A stretch of 64,000 nt of DNA from JAENVU01 sp963801105 (GCA_963801105.1 CAWDDH010000003.1:2046001-2110000), one strand, 5' to 3'. Shown: positions 49,153-58,107, numbered from the stretch's first letter. Numbers and translations: made by a program. Notes: generated by a model not told the origin, from the sequence alone.

Positions 49153-50980
49153 TCAGCCCAGGCGGGATTCGAGCGCGTCGAGCTCGTCGGCGAGGGTCCT
49201 CGGCAGGTGCGATCCGAAGGACTCGAAGTGGTTGCGGGCGCTCGCGCACTCCGCCTTCCACTGCTGAGGATCGACGGCCAGCGCCTGCGCGACGCGGGTC
49301 GGGTCCTCGTCGAGGCCGCTGAGGTCGAGGTCGGTCACCGACGGCACGACGCCGATCGGGGTCTCCTCGCCACCGGCGGTGCCCTCGAGCCGGCCGACGA
49401 TCCACGCGAGGACGCGGGAGTTCTCGCCGTAGCCGGGCCACAGGAACTTGCCGTCGGCGTCCTTGCGGAACCAGTTGACACCGTAGATCCGCGGGAGCTT
49501 CGCCTCGTCGGTGTGGTCGGTCATCGACAGCCAGTGCGCGAAGTAGTCGCCCATGTGGTAGCCGCAGAAGGGCAGCATCGCGAACGGGTCGTGGCGCAGC
49601 TCGCCGAGGCCACCGAAGGCGGCCGCGGTCTTCTCCGAGCCCATCGTGGCCCCGACGAACACGCCGTGGCGCCAGTCGCGGCTCTCGTAGACGAGCGGCA
49701 CCGTGCGTGGCGCGCCGCCCGCCGAAGAGCACCGCCGAGATCGGGACGCCCTTCGGGTCCTCCCATTCGTCGGCGATCACGGGGCACTGCGACGCCGGGG
49801 AGCAGAACCGCGAGTTCGGGTGCGCGGCGGGCGTGTCGGAGGTGGGGGTCCAGTCCTGGCGCTTCCAGTCGGTGAGGTGGGCGGGTGGCTCGCCGTCCAT
49901 TCCCTCCCACCAGACGTCGCCGTCGTCGGTGAGCGCGACGTTGGTGAACACCGTGTTCGCCTCCAGCGAGTGCATGGCGTTCGGGTTGGTCTCCATGTTC
50001 GTCCCCGGCGCGACGCCGAAGAACCCGTATTCGGGGTTGATCGCGTGCAGGCGGCCGTCGGCACCGAACTTCATCCACGCGATGTCGTCGCCGATGGTCT
50101 CGGCCTTCCAACCGGGGATCGACGGGATGAGCATCGCGAGGTTGGTCTTGCCGCACGCGGACGGGAATGCCGCCGCGACGTAGTGCACCGCGCCCGCGGG
50201 CGCCGTGAGCTTGAGGATCAGCATGTGCTCGGCGAGCCAGCCCTCGTCTCGGGCGATCACCGAGGCGATGCGCAGCGCGAAGCACTTCTTGCCGAGGAGG
50301 GCGTTGCCGCCGTAGCCCGAGCCGTACGACCAGATCTCGCGCGTCTCGGGGAAGTGGACGATGTACTTCTCGTCGGGGTTGCAGGGCCAGGTGGAGTCCT
50401 TCTGGCCGGGCGCGAGCGGGGCGCCGAGCGAGTGCACACACGGGACGAAGTCGCCGTCGTCGCCGAGCACGTCGAGCGCGGCCTGGCCGGCGCGCGTCAT
50501 GGTCCGCATCGAGACCGCGACGTAGGGGGAGTCGGTGACCTCGACGCCGATATAGGAGAGCGGTGAGCCGAGCGGTCCCATGCTGAACGGCACGACGTAC
50601 ATCGTCCGGCCCCGCATGCAGCCCCGGAACAACCCGTCGAGGATGCCGCGCATCTCCGCCGGGTCCTTCCAGTTGTTCGTCGGACCGGCGCCCTCCTCGG
50701 TGGGCGAGCAGATGAACGTGCGGTCCTCGACGCGGGCGACGTCGGAGGGGTCGGTGGCGGCCCAATAGGAGTTCGGGCGCTTCTCGGGGTCGAGCGGGAC
50801 GAACGTGCCGGCGTCGACGAGCCGGCGGCAGAGCTCGTCCGCTTCGGTTTCGGAGCCGTCGAACCAGTGGATGGCATCGGGCTCGGTCAGCGCTGCGACC
50901 TCCTCGACCCACTCGAGCAGCCGCTTGTGCTCGGTCGGCGGTTTCGTCGTCTCGATCGCCACGTGGTCCTCCATCCCCAT
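49153..50980 (-). pseudogene. pckG: GTP-dependent phosphoenolpyruvate carboxykinase, frameshifted (probable assembly error)
   Basis: ATG 50980 (or 50974) opens HWFDGSETEADELC, YVVPFSMGPLGSPLSYIGVE, GYGGNALLGKKCFALR, FPSACGKTNLAMLIPS (kinase loop with catalytic Cys), GDDIAWMKF, PGTNMETNPNAM and ISAVLFGGRRAT. The frame then fails, and one base on it resumes TVPLVYESRDWRHGVFVGATMGSE, FCGYHMGDYFAHWL and GVNWFRKDADGKFLWPGYGENSRV (split). Dropping one base at 49705-49706 gives about 608 residues, the usual PckG length. It interconverts oxaloacetate and PEP for gluconeogenesis, as expected for an organism living on fatty acids. Confidence 0.9.
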
Positions 50981-50992
50981 GAGAGACCGAAA

Positions 50993-50998
50993 AGTGTA
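50993..50998 (-). promoter_or_regulatory. -10 box of pckG
   Basis: TACACT on the minus strand, 12 bases before ATG 50980. Confidence 0.35.
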
Positions 50999-51009
50999 GT
51001 GATGGCGGA

Positions 51010-51033
51010 CACGCCCCCCGAATCGGAGGCGTG
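51010..51033 (-). terminator. Hairpin after the DUF2510 gene
   Basis: CACGCC and GGCGTG (51010-51015 and 51028-51033) form a 6-bp stem with a further CCG/CGG pairing inside. It lies 25 bases past the stop of the DUF2510 gene on the minus strand and just upstream of pckG. Confidence 0.35.
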
Positions 51034-51057
51034 ACGGTCCTGCGCGACCCGGTGCGC

Positions 51058-52575
51058 TCAGCGCAGGTCGAAGGTCTGGATCACGCGCTCGAACTCGCTC
51101 TCGGCCTGGGCGGCGGACGGGGCCCGGACGGCGACGAGGTACGTGCCGTCGCCGGTGTCGATCGCCGCGGCTTCGATGACCACGCCCTGGCCGGTCAGCT
51201 CGATCCGGTTCGCCCGGTAGCCGTGGACGGAGAACGAGACGACGTCGGAGCGGTCGATGCTGCTCGCGGTGCCGGTCTGGTCGGACCAGAACAGGTCGGG
51301 ATCGACCTGGGGCAGGTGCTCGAGCCCGTGCAGCGGTGCGACGACGAGTGCCTCGCTCCCCGCCGGGTCGACGGCGGCGAGCGTCTCACCCCAGTTGGTC
51401 CGCTTCAGCAGCGGGAACGTGTTGCCAGGGTCCGATGCGACGATCCAGCCCTTGGTGGCGGCGATCGCGACGCCGTTGTTCTCGATCACCTGCGTGCCCC
51501 GGGGTGCTGCCGCCGGCGGCCGAGCACCGAGCCGCCCGGATCCCGAGTCGTCGCCGAGCGAGGTGACGAGGGCGACGCTCCCCGCGGCGAGCGCGACCAC
51601 GAGCAGGATCGCGATCCACGTGACGGGCCTGCGGTACCAGAGGATGATCGGCGGGCCGAGCGTCGGGGCCGGGGGGAGGGCGCGGGGGCCCACGTGCGGG
51701 CTCGGTGGCGGCGACCCCGGCCGGTACCGCTTGGCCGGCGCCGGCACCACGCCGCTCACGCGGGGCGACGCATCTCGGGCGGTATGACGGTGCGGGTCGC
51801 CGATCGCGCTGGTGGTCGAGCCCGCGCTGCTGCCCGCGGGTGACGCGACCGAGGGCGGGTCCGCGACGAGGCGCGGCTCGGCGAGGCGCGGGAGCTCGCG
51901 TGGACCGCGCGGAGTGCGGCGGCGCTCGTCGGCCGGCGGCGCGTCCTCGGCCCCGGTCTCCGGCTCGCCGGCGACCTCGGTCGCCGGGCGCTCCGCGGCG
52001 CTCGCCGCGGCGGCGGGCGCCGCCTCGGTCTCGGCGGCCTCGGCACTCACCGGTTCGGCAGGTGGGGCATCCGCGGCGGGCTCGACGCGTCGGGTGGGCG
52101 CGGGCGGCCCGGCGGGCGAGGGGATGGGGCGCACCGGAGCCGGTGGGACGCGGCGGGCCGGGCCCGCCACCCGGGCCGGCACGGGTTGGTCCGCCGCCGG
52201 TGCCACCGCGGGAGTGTCGCGGTCATCGCCGGTCTCGGGCGCGGGCGCGTCGGTCTCGGTCGTCGCCGCCGGGGTCTCGACCTCCGGGTCCGACTCCGGC
52301 GGCCGGGCCGGCTCCGGGGTCGACGGGGCGGTGTGCTCGGCGTGGGCTTCCGCGTCGAGGTCGATGACCCGCGTGGGGGCCTCGGGCTGAGGCGGTTCGG
52401 GCGTCGGAGTCGGCGTCGTGTCCGCGGCGGGACGGCCGCTGCGGGTCGGGTGGTCGAGGCCCGGGATGCCCTCGTCGAGCACGTGCTCGGTCCAGCGGTC
52501 GCCGTCCCAGAAGCGCAGCTCGTGACGGCCGGACGGGTCGCGGTGCCACCCCGAGAGCGTGGACTCGTCGCTCAT
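51058..52575 (-). CDS. DUF2510 protein with long Ala/Pro linker and single membrane helix
   Basis: A 505-residue protein. Residues 8-33 are a DUF2510 motif (GWHRDPSGRHELRFWDGDRW), a small Trp-rich element common in actinobacterial membrane proteins. Residues 45-310 are a disordered Ala/Pro/Thr/Glu-rich linker, and residues 318-340 form one transmembrane helix (TWIAILLVVALAAGSVALV). The last 165 residues are an extracytoplasmic domain with GTQVIENNGVAIAATKGWIV and an end ATYLVAVRAP-like strand. The topology is a cytoplasmic N-terminus and exported C-terminus. The function is unknown. Confidence 0.7.
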   Translation of the reverse strand: MSDESTLSGWHRDPSGRHELRFWDGDRWTEHVLDEGIPGLDHPTRSGRPAADTTPTPTPEPPQPEAPTRVIDLDAEAHAEHTAPSTPEPARPPESDPEVETPAATTETDAPAPETGDDRDTPAVAPAADQPVPARVAGPARRVPPAPVRPIPSPAGPPAPTRRVEPAADAPPAEPVSAEAAETEAAPAAAASAAERPATEVAGEPETGAEDAPPADERRRTPRGPRELPRLAEPRLVADPPSVASPAGSSAGSTTSAIGDPHRHTARDASPRVSGVVPAPAKRYRPGSPPPSPHVGPRALPPAPTLGPPIILWYRRPVTWIAILLVVALAAGSVALVTSLGDDSGSGRLGARPPAAAPRGTQVIENNGVAIAATKGWIVASDPGNTFPLLKRTNWGETLAAVDPAGSEALVVAPLHGLEHLPQVDPDLFWSDQTGTASSIDRSDVVSFSVHGYRANRIELTGQGVVIEAAAIDTGDGTYLVAVRAPSAAQAESEFERVIQTFDLR

Positions 52576-52635
52576 GCCTGCCGCGCTCGGTGCGGCGACG
52601 AGGTCCGAATCGGGATCATGCTCTGCCCGTGCGTC

Positions 52636-52869
52636 CTAGACCTGGATGTCGGGTGGCAGGCCCATGTCGATCTCGGCGCCGATGCGCACCCGGGTGGCGT
52701 TGCCGGCCGCGTCGAGATCGAAGTTCACCCGCTGGCCCTGGCGGAGCATCCGGAAGATCGAGTCCTCGAGCGCGTCGGTGGCGAGCAGGAACTCGCTGCG
52801 CGTGCCGTCGGTGCCGACGAGCACGCCCTCCCCGGTCCCGGGGTCGAAGCTGCGAACGACGCCTTGCAT
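52636..52869 (-). CDS. Small cold-shock-like (OB-fold) protein
   Basis: A 77-residue protein: MQGVVRSFDPGTGEGVLVG, then EFLLATDALEDSIFRMLRQG and RVNFDLDAAGNATRVRIG. The order of strands matches cold-shock-domain proteins, but the aromatic RNP-1 motif (KGFGFI) is replaced by GEGVLVG, so nucleic-acid binding may differ. It begins one base after the rpmB stop (TGAcATG), so it is cotranscribed with ribosomal protein L28, suggesting a ribosome- or RNA-linked role. Confidence 0.65.
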   Translation of the reverse strand: MQGVVRSFDPGTGEGVLVGTDGTRSEFLLATDALEDSIFRMLRQGQRVNFDLDAAGNATRVRIGAEIDMGLPPDIQV

Positions 52870-52870
52870 G

Positions 52871-53059
52871 TCAGGGCTTCTGGACCTTGCCGGCCTTGAT
52901 GCAGGACGTGCACACGTGGAGCCGACGCGGGCTGCCGTCGACGATCGCACGGACTCGCTGCACGTTCGGGTTCCAGCGTCGGTTGGTGCGGCGGTGTGAG
53001 TGGCTGAGGCGCTTGCCGAAGATCGGTGCCTTGCCGCACACCTCGCAGACGGATGCCAT
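52871..53059 (-). CDS. rpmB: 50S ribosomal protein L28
   Basis: A 62-residue L28. MASVCEVCGKAPIFGKRLSH is the typical start, followed by RRTNRRWNPNVQRVRA and LHVCTSCIKAG. Both CxxC pairs are present (Cys5/8 and Cys50/53 or so), the zinc-binding C+ form, implying zinc-dependent regulation or zinc storage in ribosomes; no C- paralogue is in the window. It is divergent from the FakA-like gene, with 144 bases between. Confidence 0.95.
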   Translation of the reverse strand: MASVCEVCGKAPIFGKRLSHSHRRTNRRWNPNVQRVRAIVDGSPRRLHVCTSCIKAGKVQKP

Positions 53060-53146
53060 GGTGGAGAACCTCGGGGAGTCGGAGCGGGAATCGGACCGCT
53101 GGACCTGATGCGGGACCGGGTGTCCGGAGCCGCGGAAGAACCCTTC

Positions 53147-53152
53147 ACGCTA
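53147..53152 (-). promoter_or_regulatory. Possible -10 box of rpmB
   Basis: TAGCGT on the minus strand, about 87 bases before ATG 53059, implying a leader of about 80 bases. No clear fold was found in it. Confidence 0.25.
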
Positions 53153-53187
53153 GCAGCAGGGGCCGCAATCGGTGGCAGCCGAACGCC

Positions 53188-53193
53188 TACGAT
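53188..53193 (+). promoter_or_regulatory. -10 box of the FakA-like/recG operon
   Basis: TACGAT, ten bases before ATG 53204. An in-frame ATG at 53192 overlaps the box and is therefore unlikely to be the start. Confidence 0.35.
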
Positions 53194-53203
53194 GCGCGCG
53201 CGC

Positions 53204-54838
53204 ATGGCGGCACTCGACCAGCTCGGCGCGGCGGACGTCCGCCAGGTGGTGATCCGGTTCCGGGACGCCCTCCGGATCCACCAGGAGGCCCTGAACCGCC
53301 TGAACGTGTACCCGGTGCCCGACGGCGACACCGGCACGAACATGACCCTGACCCTCGAGTCGGTCGTCCAGGAGCTCTCCTTGGCCGAGGCGATGCCCGA
53401 GGTCTGCGAGGCGATCGCTCACGGCTCCCTCATGGGGGCCCGGGGCAACTCGGGGGTGATCCTCTCCCAGATCCTCCGCGGGCTGGCCGAGACCTTCCGC
53501 CGGGAGGCGACCGTCGACGCGTCCGCCGTCGCCACCGGTCTGCGGACCGCGGCCGACGCCGCGTACCAGGCGGTCATGCGACCGGTCGAGGGGACGATCC
53601 TCACCGTCGTCCGGTGGGCCGCCGAGGCGGCCGAGGGCGCGCGCGACGAAGGTGCGCGCACGCTCGTCGACCTCCTCGACGAGGCCGCGGCTGCGGCGCG
53701 CCAGGCGGTCGCGCAGACCCCCGAGATGCTGCCGGTGCTCCGGGACGCGGGCGTGGTCGACGCCGGCGGGCAGGGCTTCACGCTGCTCCTCGACGCGTTC
53801 CTGGAGGTCGTGGACGGCCGCGCGATCCCCGAGCCCGACGAACGCGCCGCGCCGGCGATCGTGGAGGCACACGCCGCGCACGGCGACGTGTCCGAGCTGC
53901 GCTACGAAGTCATGTACCTGCTCGACGCGCCGGACGTGACGATCCCCGCGTTCAAGGCGACCTGGGCCGGGCTCGGGGACTCGATCGTGATCGTCGGCGG
54001 CGACGGGCTCTGGAACTGCCACGTGCACACCGACGACATCGGTGGCGCGATCGAGGCGGGGATCGAAGCGGGCACGCCGCACGCGATCCGCGTCACCGAC
54101 CTCCTCGAGCAGGTCGAGGAGGAGCGCTGGGTGGAGGAGGCGGTCGCTCCGGCGCCGATCGTCCACGCACCCGAGGACCTCGTCGCCACCGCGGTCGTCG
54201 CGGTCGCGGTCGGCGACGGTGTGCGCCGGTTGCTGGCGAGCCTCGGCGTCCAGGAGATCGTGGCGGGCGGCCAGTCCATGAACCCGTCGACCGCGCAGAT
54301 CCTCGAGGCGGTCGAGCGGTGCCCGTCGGAGTCGGTCATCGTCCTGCCGAACAACAAGAACATCGTCGCGGTCGCGCGCCAGGTCGACGACCTCACCTCC
54401 AAGTCGGTCGCGGTCGTCCCCACACACTCGGTGGTCGAGGCTCTCGGCGCGCTGGTGGGCTACGACCCCGACGCCGATCTCGGTACGAACGTGACTGCGC
54501 TGGCCGAGGCGGTGGGTCGCGTCTCGTCGGGCGAGGTCACGCAGTCGGTCCGCGACACGGTCGCGGAGTGCGGCCCGATCCGCAAGGGCGACTGGATCGC
54601 CATCGGGCGCGAGGGCATCTGCGTCGCCACCGACTCGCCGGCCGACGCCGCGTTCGCGCTGATCGACGAGCTCGTCGAGGAGGACACCGAGATCGTGACC
54701 GTGCTCGTCGGCTCCGACGCGCGCAGCTCCGACACGCAGCGCGTGCGCGAGCACCTCGAGTTCCGCCATCCCGAGATGGAGATCGAGGTACACGACGGCG
54801 GGCAGCCGCTCTACCCGTACCTGATCGGGGTGGAGTAG
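53204..54838 (+). CDS. DAK2-domain fatty-acid-kinase-like protein (FakA-like)
   Basis: A 544-residue protein. The N-terminal 200 residues are a DhaL/DAK2 ATP-binding domain with LNVYPVPDGDTGTNM, GSLMGARGNSGVILSQI and VVDAGGQGFTLLLD. The rest is the FakA-type extension (YEVMYLLDAP, NCHVHTDDIGG, PTHSVVEALGALVGYDP). In Firmicutes FakA phosphorylates FakB-bound fatty acids for phospholipid synthesis; no DegV/FakB gene is seen here. It sits upstream of recG, as in mycobacteria. Start at 53204 rests on the -10 box. Confidence 0.85.
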   Translation: MAALDQLGAADVRQVVIRFRDALRIHQEALNRLNVYPVPDGDTGTNMTLTLESVVQELSLAEAMPEVCEAIAHGSLMGARGNSGVILSQILRGLAETFRREATVDASAVATGLRTAADAAYQAVMRPVEGTILTVVRWAAEAAEGARDEGARTLVDLLDEAAAAARQAVAQTPEMLPVLRDAGVVDAGGQGFTLLLDAFLEVVDGRAIPEPDERAAPAIVEAHAAHGDVSELRYEVMYLLDAPDVTIPAFKATWAGLGDSIVIVGGDGLWNCHVHTDDIGGAIEAGIEAGTPHAIRVTDLLEQVEEERWVEEAVAPAPIVHAPEDLVATAVVAVAVGDGVRRLLASLGVQEIVAGGQSMNPSTAQILEAVERCPSESVIVLPNNKNIVAVARQVDDLTSKSVAVVPTHSVVEALGALVGYDPDADLGTNVTALAEAVGRVSSGEVTQSVRDTVAECGPIRKGDWIAIGREGICVATDSPADAAFALIDELVEEDTEIVTVLVGSDARSSDTQRVREHLEFRHPEMEIEVHDGGQPLYPYLIGVE

Positions 54839-54840
54839 CC

Positions 54841-56979
54841 ACGGCTGCCGACACGCCGCGCACGTTGCGCGCGCTCGCGACCACTCCGCTCGCGGAGATC
54901 CCGGGGATCCCGGCTCGCACGCTCGACAAGCTCGCGGCGATGAGCCCGCCCATCACGTCGGTACTCGACCTGCTCGAGCACTACCCGCGGCGCTACCACG
55001 ACCGCACCCGCAAGTCCGAGATCGCCGAGCTCGAGGTCGGCGAGGAGGCGACGATCGTGGCCGAGGTCCAGCGGGCCTCGAGCCGCATGACGCGCAACCG
55101 CAAGAAGATGGTGGAGGCCGTCGTCGACGACGGCAGCGGGCTGCTCAATCTGGTGTTCTTCAACCAGCCCTGGCGCGAGAAGCAGCTCGCGCCGGGCACC
55201 GAGATCGCGCTGTACGGGAAGCTCGACGTCTACCGGGGCAAGCGCCAGCTCACCAATCCCGTCGTCGACGTGCTCGGCCGGGCCGGCGACGCGAAGACCG
55301 GGGTCGTCGTCCCGATCTACCCGCAGTCCGGCAAGGCCGACCTCTCGACCTGGGAGATCCAGCCGGCGGTCGCGCTGGCGCTCGACTGGGCGGGCGCGTT
55401 CGCCGAGCCGCTCCCCGCGCCGGTCCTGGCCGAGCTGAAGCTCGTCGACCGCACCCGCGCGTACCGCGACGTGCACCAGCCCGCCGACGGCGGTGCCGCG
55501 CGCCAGGCCCAGCGGCGTCTCCGCTTCGACGAGTTCCTCCGCATGCAGGTGGGGCTCGTGGCGCGCAAGCGTGCGATCGAGGCGGAGGAGACCGGCATCG
55601 CGCACGTCGTCGAGGGCGAGCTCGTCACCCGCTTCCTCGGCACATTGCCGTTCGCGCTGACCGGCGACCAGCGCCGCGCGATCGACGCGATCGCGGCCGA
55701 CATGGCCCGACCGGCGCCGATGCACCGACTGCTCCAGGGCGAGGTCGGGTCGGGGAAGACGCTCGTTGCGATCACTGCGCTCCTCATGGCGGTGCAAGGC
55801 GGGTACCAGGGCGCGCTCATGGCCCCGACCGAGGTGCTGGCCGAGCAGCTGCACGCCGTGGCCAGCTCGACGCTCGCCGGCCTCCTCGTCCCGAGTGAGG
55901 GGACGTTGCTCGCGGAGCGGCCCGTTTCGGTGGCGCTGCTCACGAACCGCGTGGGCGCGGCGGACCGCCGGCGGATCGCGGCGGGCCTCGGCGCGGGCGA
56001 CATCGACATCGTGGTCGGCACGCACGCGCTGCTCTACGGCGACGCCCCGTTCACGAAGCTCGGGCTCGCGGTGATCGACGAGCAGCACCGCTTCGGCGTG
56101 GAGCAACGTGCGCTCCTCCGCGGGCTCGGTGACTCGCCGGACGTGCTGGTGATGACGGCGACGCCGATCCCGCGGACCGCGGCGATGCTCGTCTACGGCG
56201 ACCTCGACCGCAGCGAGCTGCGTGAGATGCCGCCCGGGCGCACGCCGGTGCGCACCGCGGTCGTCGGGGCGAGCCCGCTCGACCGTCGCGTCGCCTACGA
56301 CCGCTTGCGCGACGAGGTCGCGGCCGGGCGCCAGGCCTACGTCGTGTGCCCGCTGGTCGAGGGCTCGCCCAAGATCGAGGCGAAGGCCGCGACCGAGGAG
56401 CTCGAGGAGCTGGCGGCCGGCGAGCTCGCGGGCCTCACGCTCGGTCTGCTGCACGGCCAGATGAAGTCGGCCGAGAAGGAGGCCGCGATGAGCGCCTTCC
56501 GCGCCGGGACGACGCAGGTGCTCGTGGCGACCACCGTCATCGAGGTCGGCGTCGACGTGCCCAACGCGACGGTCATGATCGTCGAGGACGCCGACCGCTT
56601 CGGGTTGTCGCAGCTGCACCAGCTCCGGGGCCGCGTCGGTCGGGGGGGTGGGGAGTCGTGGTGCTTCCTGTTCGCGGACCCGTCGACGCCGGACGGCCGT
56701 GCGCGGATGGCCGCGATGGAGGAGTCCAACGACGGCTTCCTCCTCGCCGAGCGCGACCTCGAGATCCGCGGATCGGGGCAGGTGTTCGGCGAGCGCCAGG
56801 CCGGCCTCGGCGACCTCAAGCTCGGCAAGCTCCCGCGCGACGCCAAGTACGTGGAGTTCGCGCGGGCGACGGCCGAGGAGATCCTCGACGAGGATGCATC
56901 CCTGGCGCGCAACCGCGCGCTGGCCGAGGAGGTCGAGGACCTGCTCGGCGACGACGTCGAGTTCCTGTTCAAGAGCTGA
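54841..56979 (+). CDS. recG: ATP-dependent DNA helicase RecG
   Basis: About 712 residues. The wedge domain begins LAEIPGIPARTLDKLAAM and HYPRRYHDRT; then come an OB fold, helicase motifs LLQGEVGSGKTLVA (I), APTEVLAEQ (Ia), VIDEQHRFGVEQR (DEQH box), MTATPIPRT (III), LLHGQMKSAEKEAAM, VATTVIEVGVDVPNAT and LHQLRGRVGRGG (VI). It reverses stalled forks and processes Holliday junctions. No ATG or GTG is available: ACG at 54841 is placed five bases after GGGGTGGAG and would begin TAADTPRTLRAL, whereas TTG 54865 lacks a ribosome site. The FakA-like stop is two bases upstream. Confidence 0.92.
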   Translation, partial: TAADTPRTLRALATTPLAEIPGIPARTLDKLAAMSPPITSVLDLLEHYPRRYHDRTRKSEIAELEVGEEATIVAEVQRASSRMTRNRKKMVEAVVDDGSGLLNLVFFNQPWREKQLAPGTEIALYGKLDVYRGKRQLTNPVVDVLGRAGDAKTGVVVPIYPQSGKADLSTWEIQPAVALALDWAGAFAEPLPAPVLAELKLVDRTRAYRDVHQPADGGAARQAQRRLRFDEFLRMQVGLVARKRAIEAEETGIAHVVEGELVTRFLGTLPFALTGDQRRAIDAIAADMARPAPMHRLLQGEVGSGKTLVAITALLMAVQGGYQGALMAPTEVLAEQLHAVASSTLAGLLVPSEGTLLAERPVSVALLTNRVGAADRRRIAAGLGAGDIDIVVGTHALLYGDAPFTKLGLAVIDEQHRFGVEQRALLRGLGDSPDVLVMTATPIPRTAAMLVYGDLDRSELREMPPGRTPVRTAVVGASPLDRRVAYDRLRDEVAAGRQAYVVCPLVEGSPKIEAKAATEELEELAAGELAGLTLGLLHGQMKSAEKEAAMSAFRAGTTQVLVATTVIEVGVDVPNATVMIVEDADRFGLSQLHQLRGRVGRGGGESWCFLFADPSTPDGRARMAAMEESNDGFLLAERDLEIRGSGQVFGERQAGLGDLKLGKLPRDAKYVEFARATAEEILDEDASLARNRALAEEVEDLLGDDVEFLFKS

Positions 56980-56994
56980 GGCGAGGTGATCGCG

Positions 56995-57486
56995 GTGCGA
57001 TCGACGCGAGGGTGGTACGTGGGTGTCGTGATGACCATGGTGGGAGTCGTCGCGGCGGGGTGCGGCAGCGACGGCTCGACACCGGCCGCCTCTTCCTCGT
57101 CGTCGAGCCCGACGTCGTCGACGACGACGACGGTCCCGCGGGTCGCGGGGCAGCAGACCGACTGGACCGACACGACCTCGCAATGGAGGGCGATCGCGCC
57201 GACCGCCTTCGACGAGGGTCCCGATGCGGTCGCGCAGGATCTCGCCGCGCTCCGCCGGGGCGGCCCGACCTCCGAGGTCGGTGCGGTCACCGTGCTCGAC
57301 ATCCGGCGCGGCGAGCCCCTCGTGGTCGTGCTGCAGGAGACCGGCGTCCCCGACGACAGCGTCACCGCGATCGAGACCGAGATCACCCTCGAGGGTGGCG
57401 ACGAGGGCTGGGTGGTGAGCCGGGCGCGCAGCCGTCGCACCTGTGCCCGGGGCGTGGACGCCACCGACGCGACCCTCTGCGTGTAG
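56995..57486 (+). CDS. Lipoprotein of unknown function
   Basis: A 163-residue exported protein. The signal peptide (STRGWYVGVVMTMVGVVAAGC) ends in a VAAGC lipobox. A Ser/Thr tract follows, then a domain of about 110 residues with a Cys pair near the end (RRTCARG...TLCV) that probably forms a disulphide. GTG 56995 is chosen because AGGTGATC, an excellent Shine-Dalgarno, lies just before it; GTG 56986 would overlap that site. It follows recG by 15 bases. The function is unknown. Confidence 0.75.
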   Translation: MRSTRGWYVGVVMTMVGVVAAGCGSDGSTPAASSSSSSPTSSTTTTVPRVAGQQTDWTDTTSQWRAIAPTAFDEGPDAVAQDLAALRRGGPTSEVGAVTVLDIRRGEPLVVVLQETGVPDDSVTAIETEITLEGGDEGWVVSRARSRRTCARGVDATDATLCV

Positions 57487-57501
57487 CGGCGATCACCGCC
57501 G
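57487..57501. terminator. Hairpin between convergent lipoprotein and NUDIX genes
   Basis: CGGCG (57487-57491) and CGCCG (57497-57501) form a 5-bp stem around the two stop codons. Confidence 0.25.
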
Positions 57502-58065
57502 GGCACGCCACGCGTCGCGCGCCAGGTAGGCGAGCATCTCGTGGTTCGCGTGCCAGGTCTCGACGTCCTCGAGATGGCGGTATTCCGCCCGGTGCGCCTC
57601 GTGGGAGATCGTGATCGGCCCGGGCGCGACCTCGCAGAGGTACATGATCGAGACCACCGCGTGGGGTCCGTAGGCGGTGCCCGCGGCGCGCCCGATCACG
57701 TCGACCAGGTCGAAGCGCACGACCTCGAGCCCGACCTCCTCGGCCACCTCGCGAACGACGGTGGTCGCCGGTGTCTCGCCGGGATCGATCCAGCCCGCCA
57801 CCATCCCCCAGGTGTCGTCGTCGGAACGCAGGACCAGCAGCATCCGGCCCTCGGCGTCGAAGATCGCGGCGTCCGTGCCGACCTTGGCGCTCACGTACCC
57901 GAGGTCGCGAGCGAGCCGCTCGCGCACTTCCGGCTCGGGCAGCGCCAGGGCGTCGGCGTAGCCCCGCGTGACGAGGTCGAGCAGGCGCGTGTACCGCTCG
58001 CGGTCGTAGGGGTCGGTCGCGTACGCGAGCCCGGTCTGGGCGATCGCCCTCGCCTCGTCGAGCAC
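57493..58065 (-). CDS. NUDIX hydrolase with Nudix_hydro_N-type N-terminus
   Basis: At least 190 residues. The NUDIX box GWIDPGETPATTVVREVAEE followed by VGLEV matches Gx5Ex7REUxEExGU. The N-terminal LDEARAIAQTGLAYATDPYD and RERYTRLLDLV matches the domain described for X-linked nucleoside-diphosphate hydrolases (PF12535). It should hydrolyse a nucleoside diphosphate linked to another group. Homology starts a few residues before GTG 58065 (IDWLTV...), but no ATG, GTG or TTG exists there; TAACGT stands eight bases before an ATC codon. The start is therefore unsettled. Divergent from the ketopantoate-reductase-like gene. Confidence 0.8.
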   Translation of the reverse strand: MLDEARAIAQTGLAYATDPYDRERYTRLLDLVTRGYADALALPEPEVRERLARDLGYVSAKVGTDAAIFDAEGRMLLVLRSDDDTWGMVAGWIDPGETPATTVVREVAEEVGLEVVRFDLVDVIGRAAGTAYGPHAVVSIMYLCEVAPGPITISHEAHRAEYRHLEDVETWHANHEMLAYLARDAWRARR

Positions 58066-58101
58066 CGTGAGCCAGTCGATGGAGCGTGACGTTAGGGCAC
58101 G

Positions 58102-58107
58102 TACGCT
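58102..58107 (+). promoter_or_regulatory. -10 box, leaderless start of the panE-like gene
   Basis: TACGCT, six bases before ATG 58114. Confidence 0.45.

Noticed and set aside
51700..52500. GC-rich Ala/Pro repeat tract as a possible DNA repeat element
   Set aside because: It is the coding sequence of the disordered linker of the DUF2510 protein with no regular DNA period.
53026..56979. A 1,317-codon open frame covering both the FakA-like region and recG
   Set aside because: Its first half is arginine/glycine-rich shadow of the FakA-like gene; only the recG part has family motifs.
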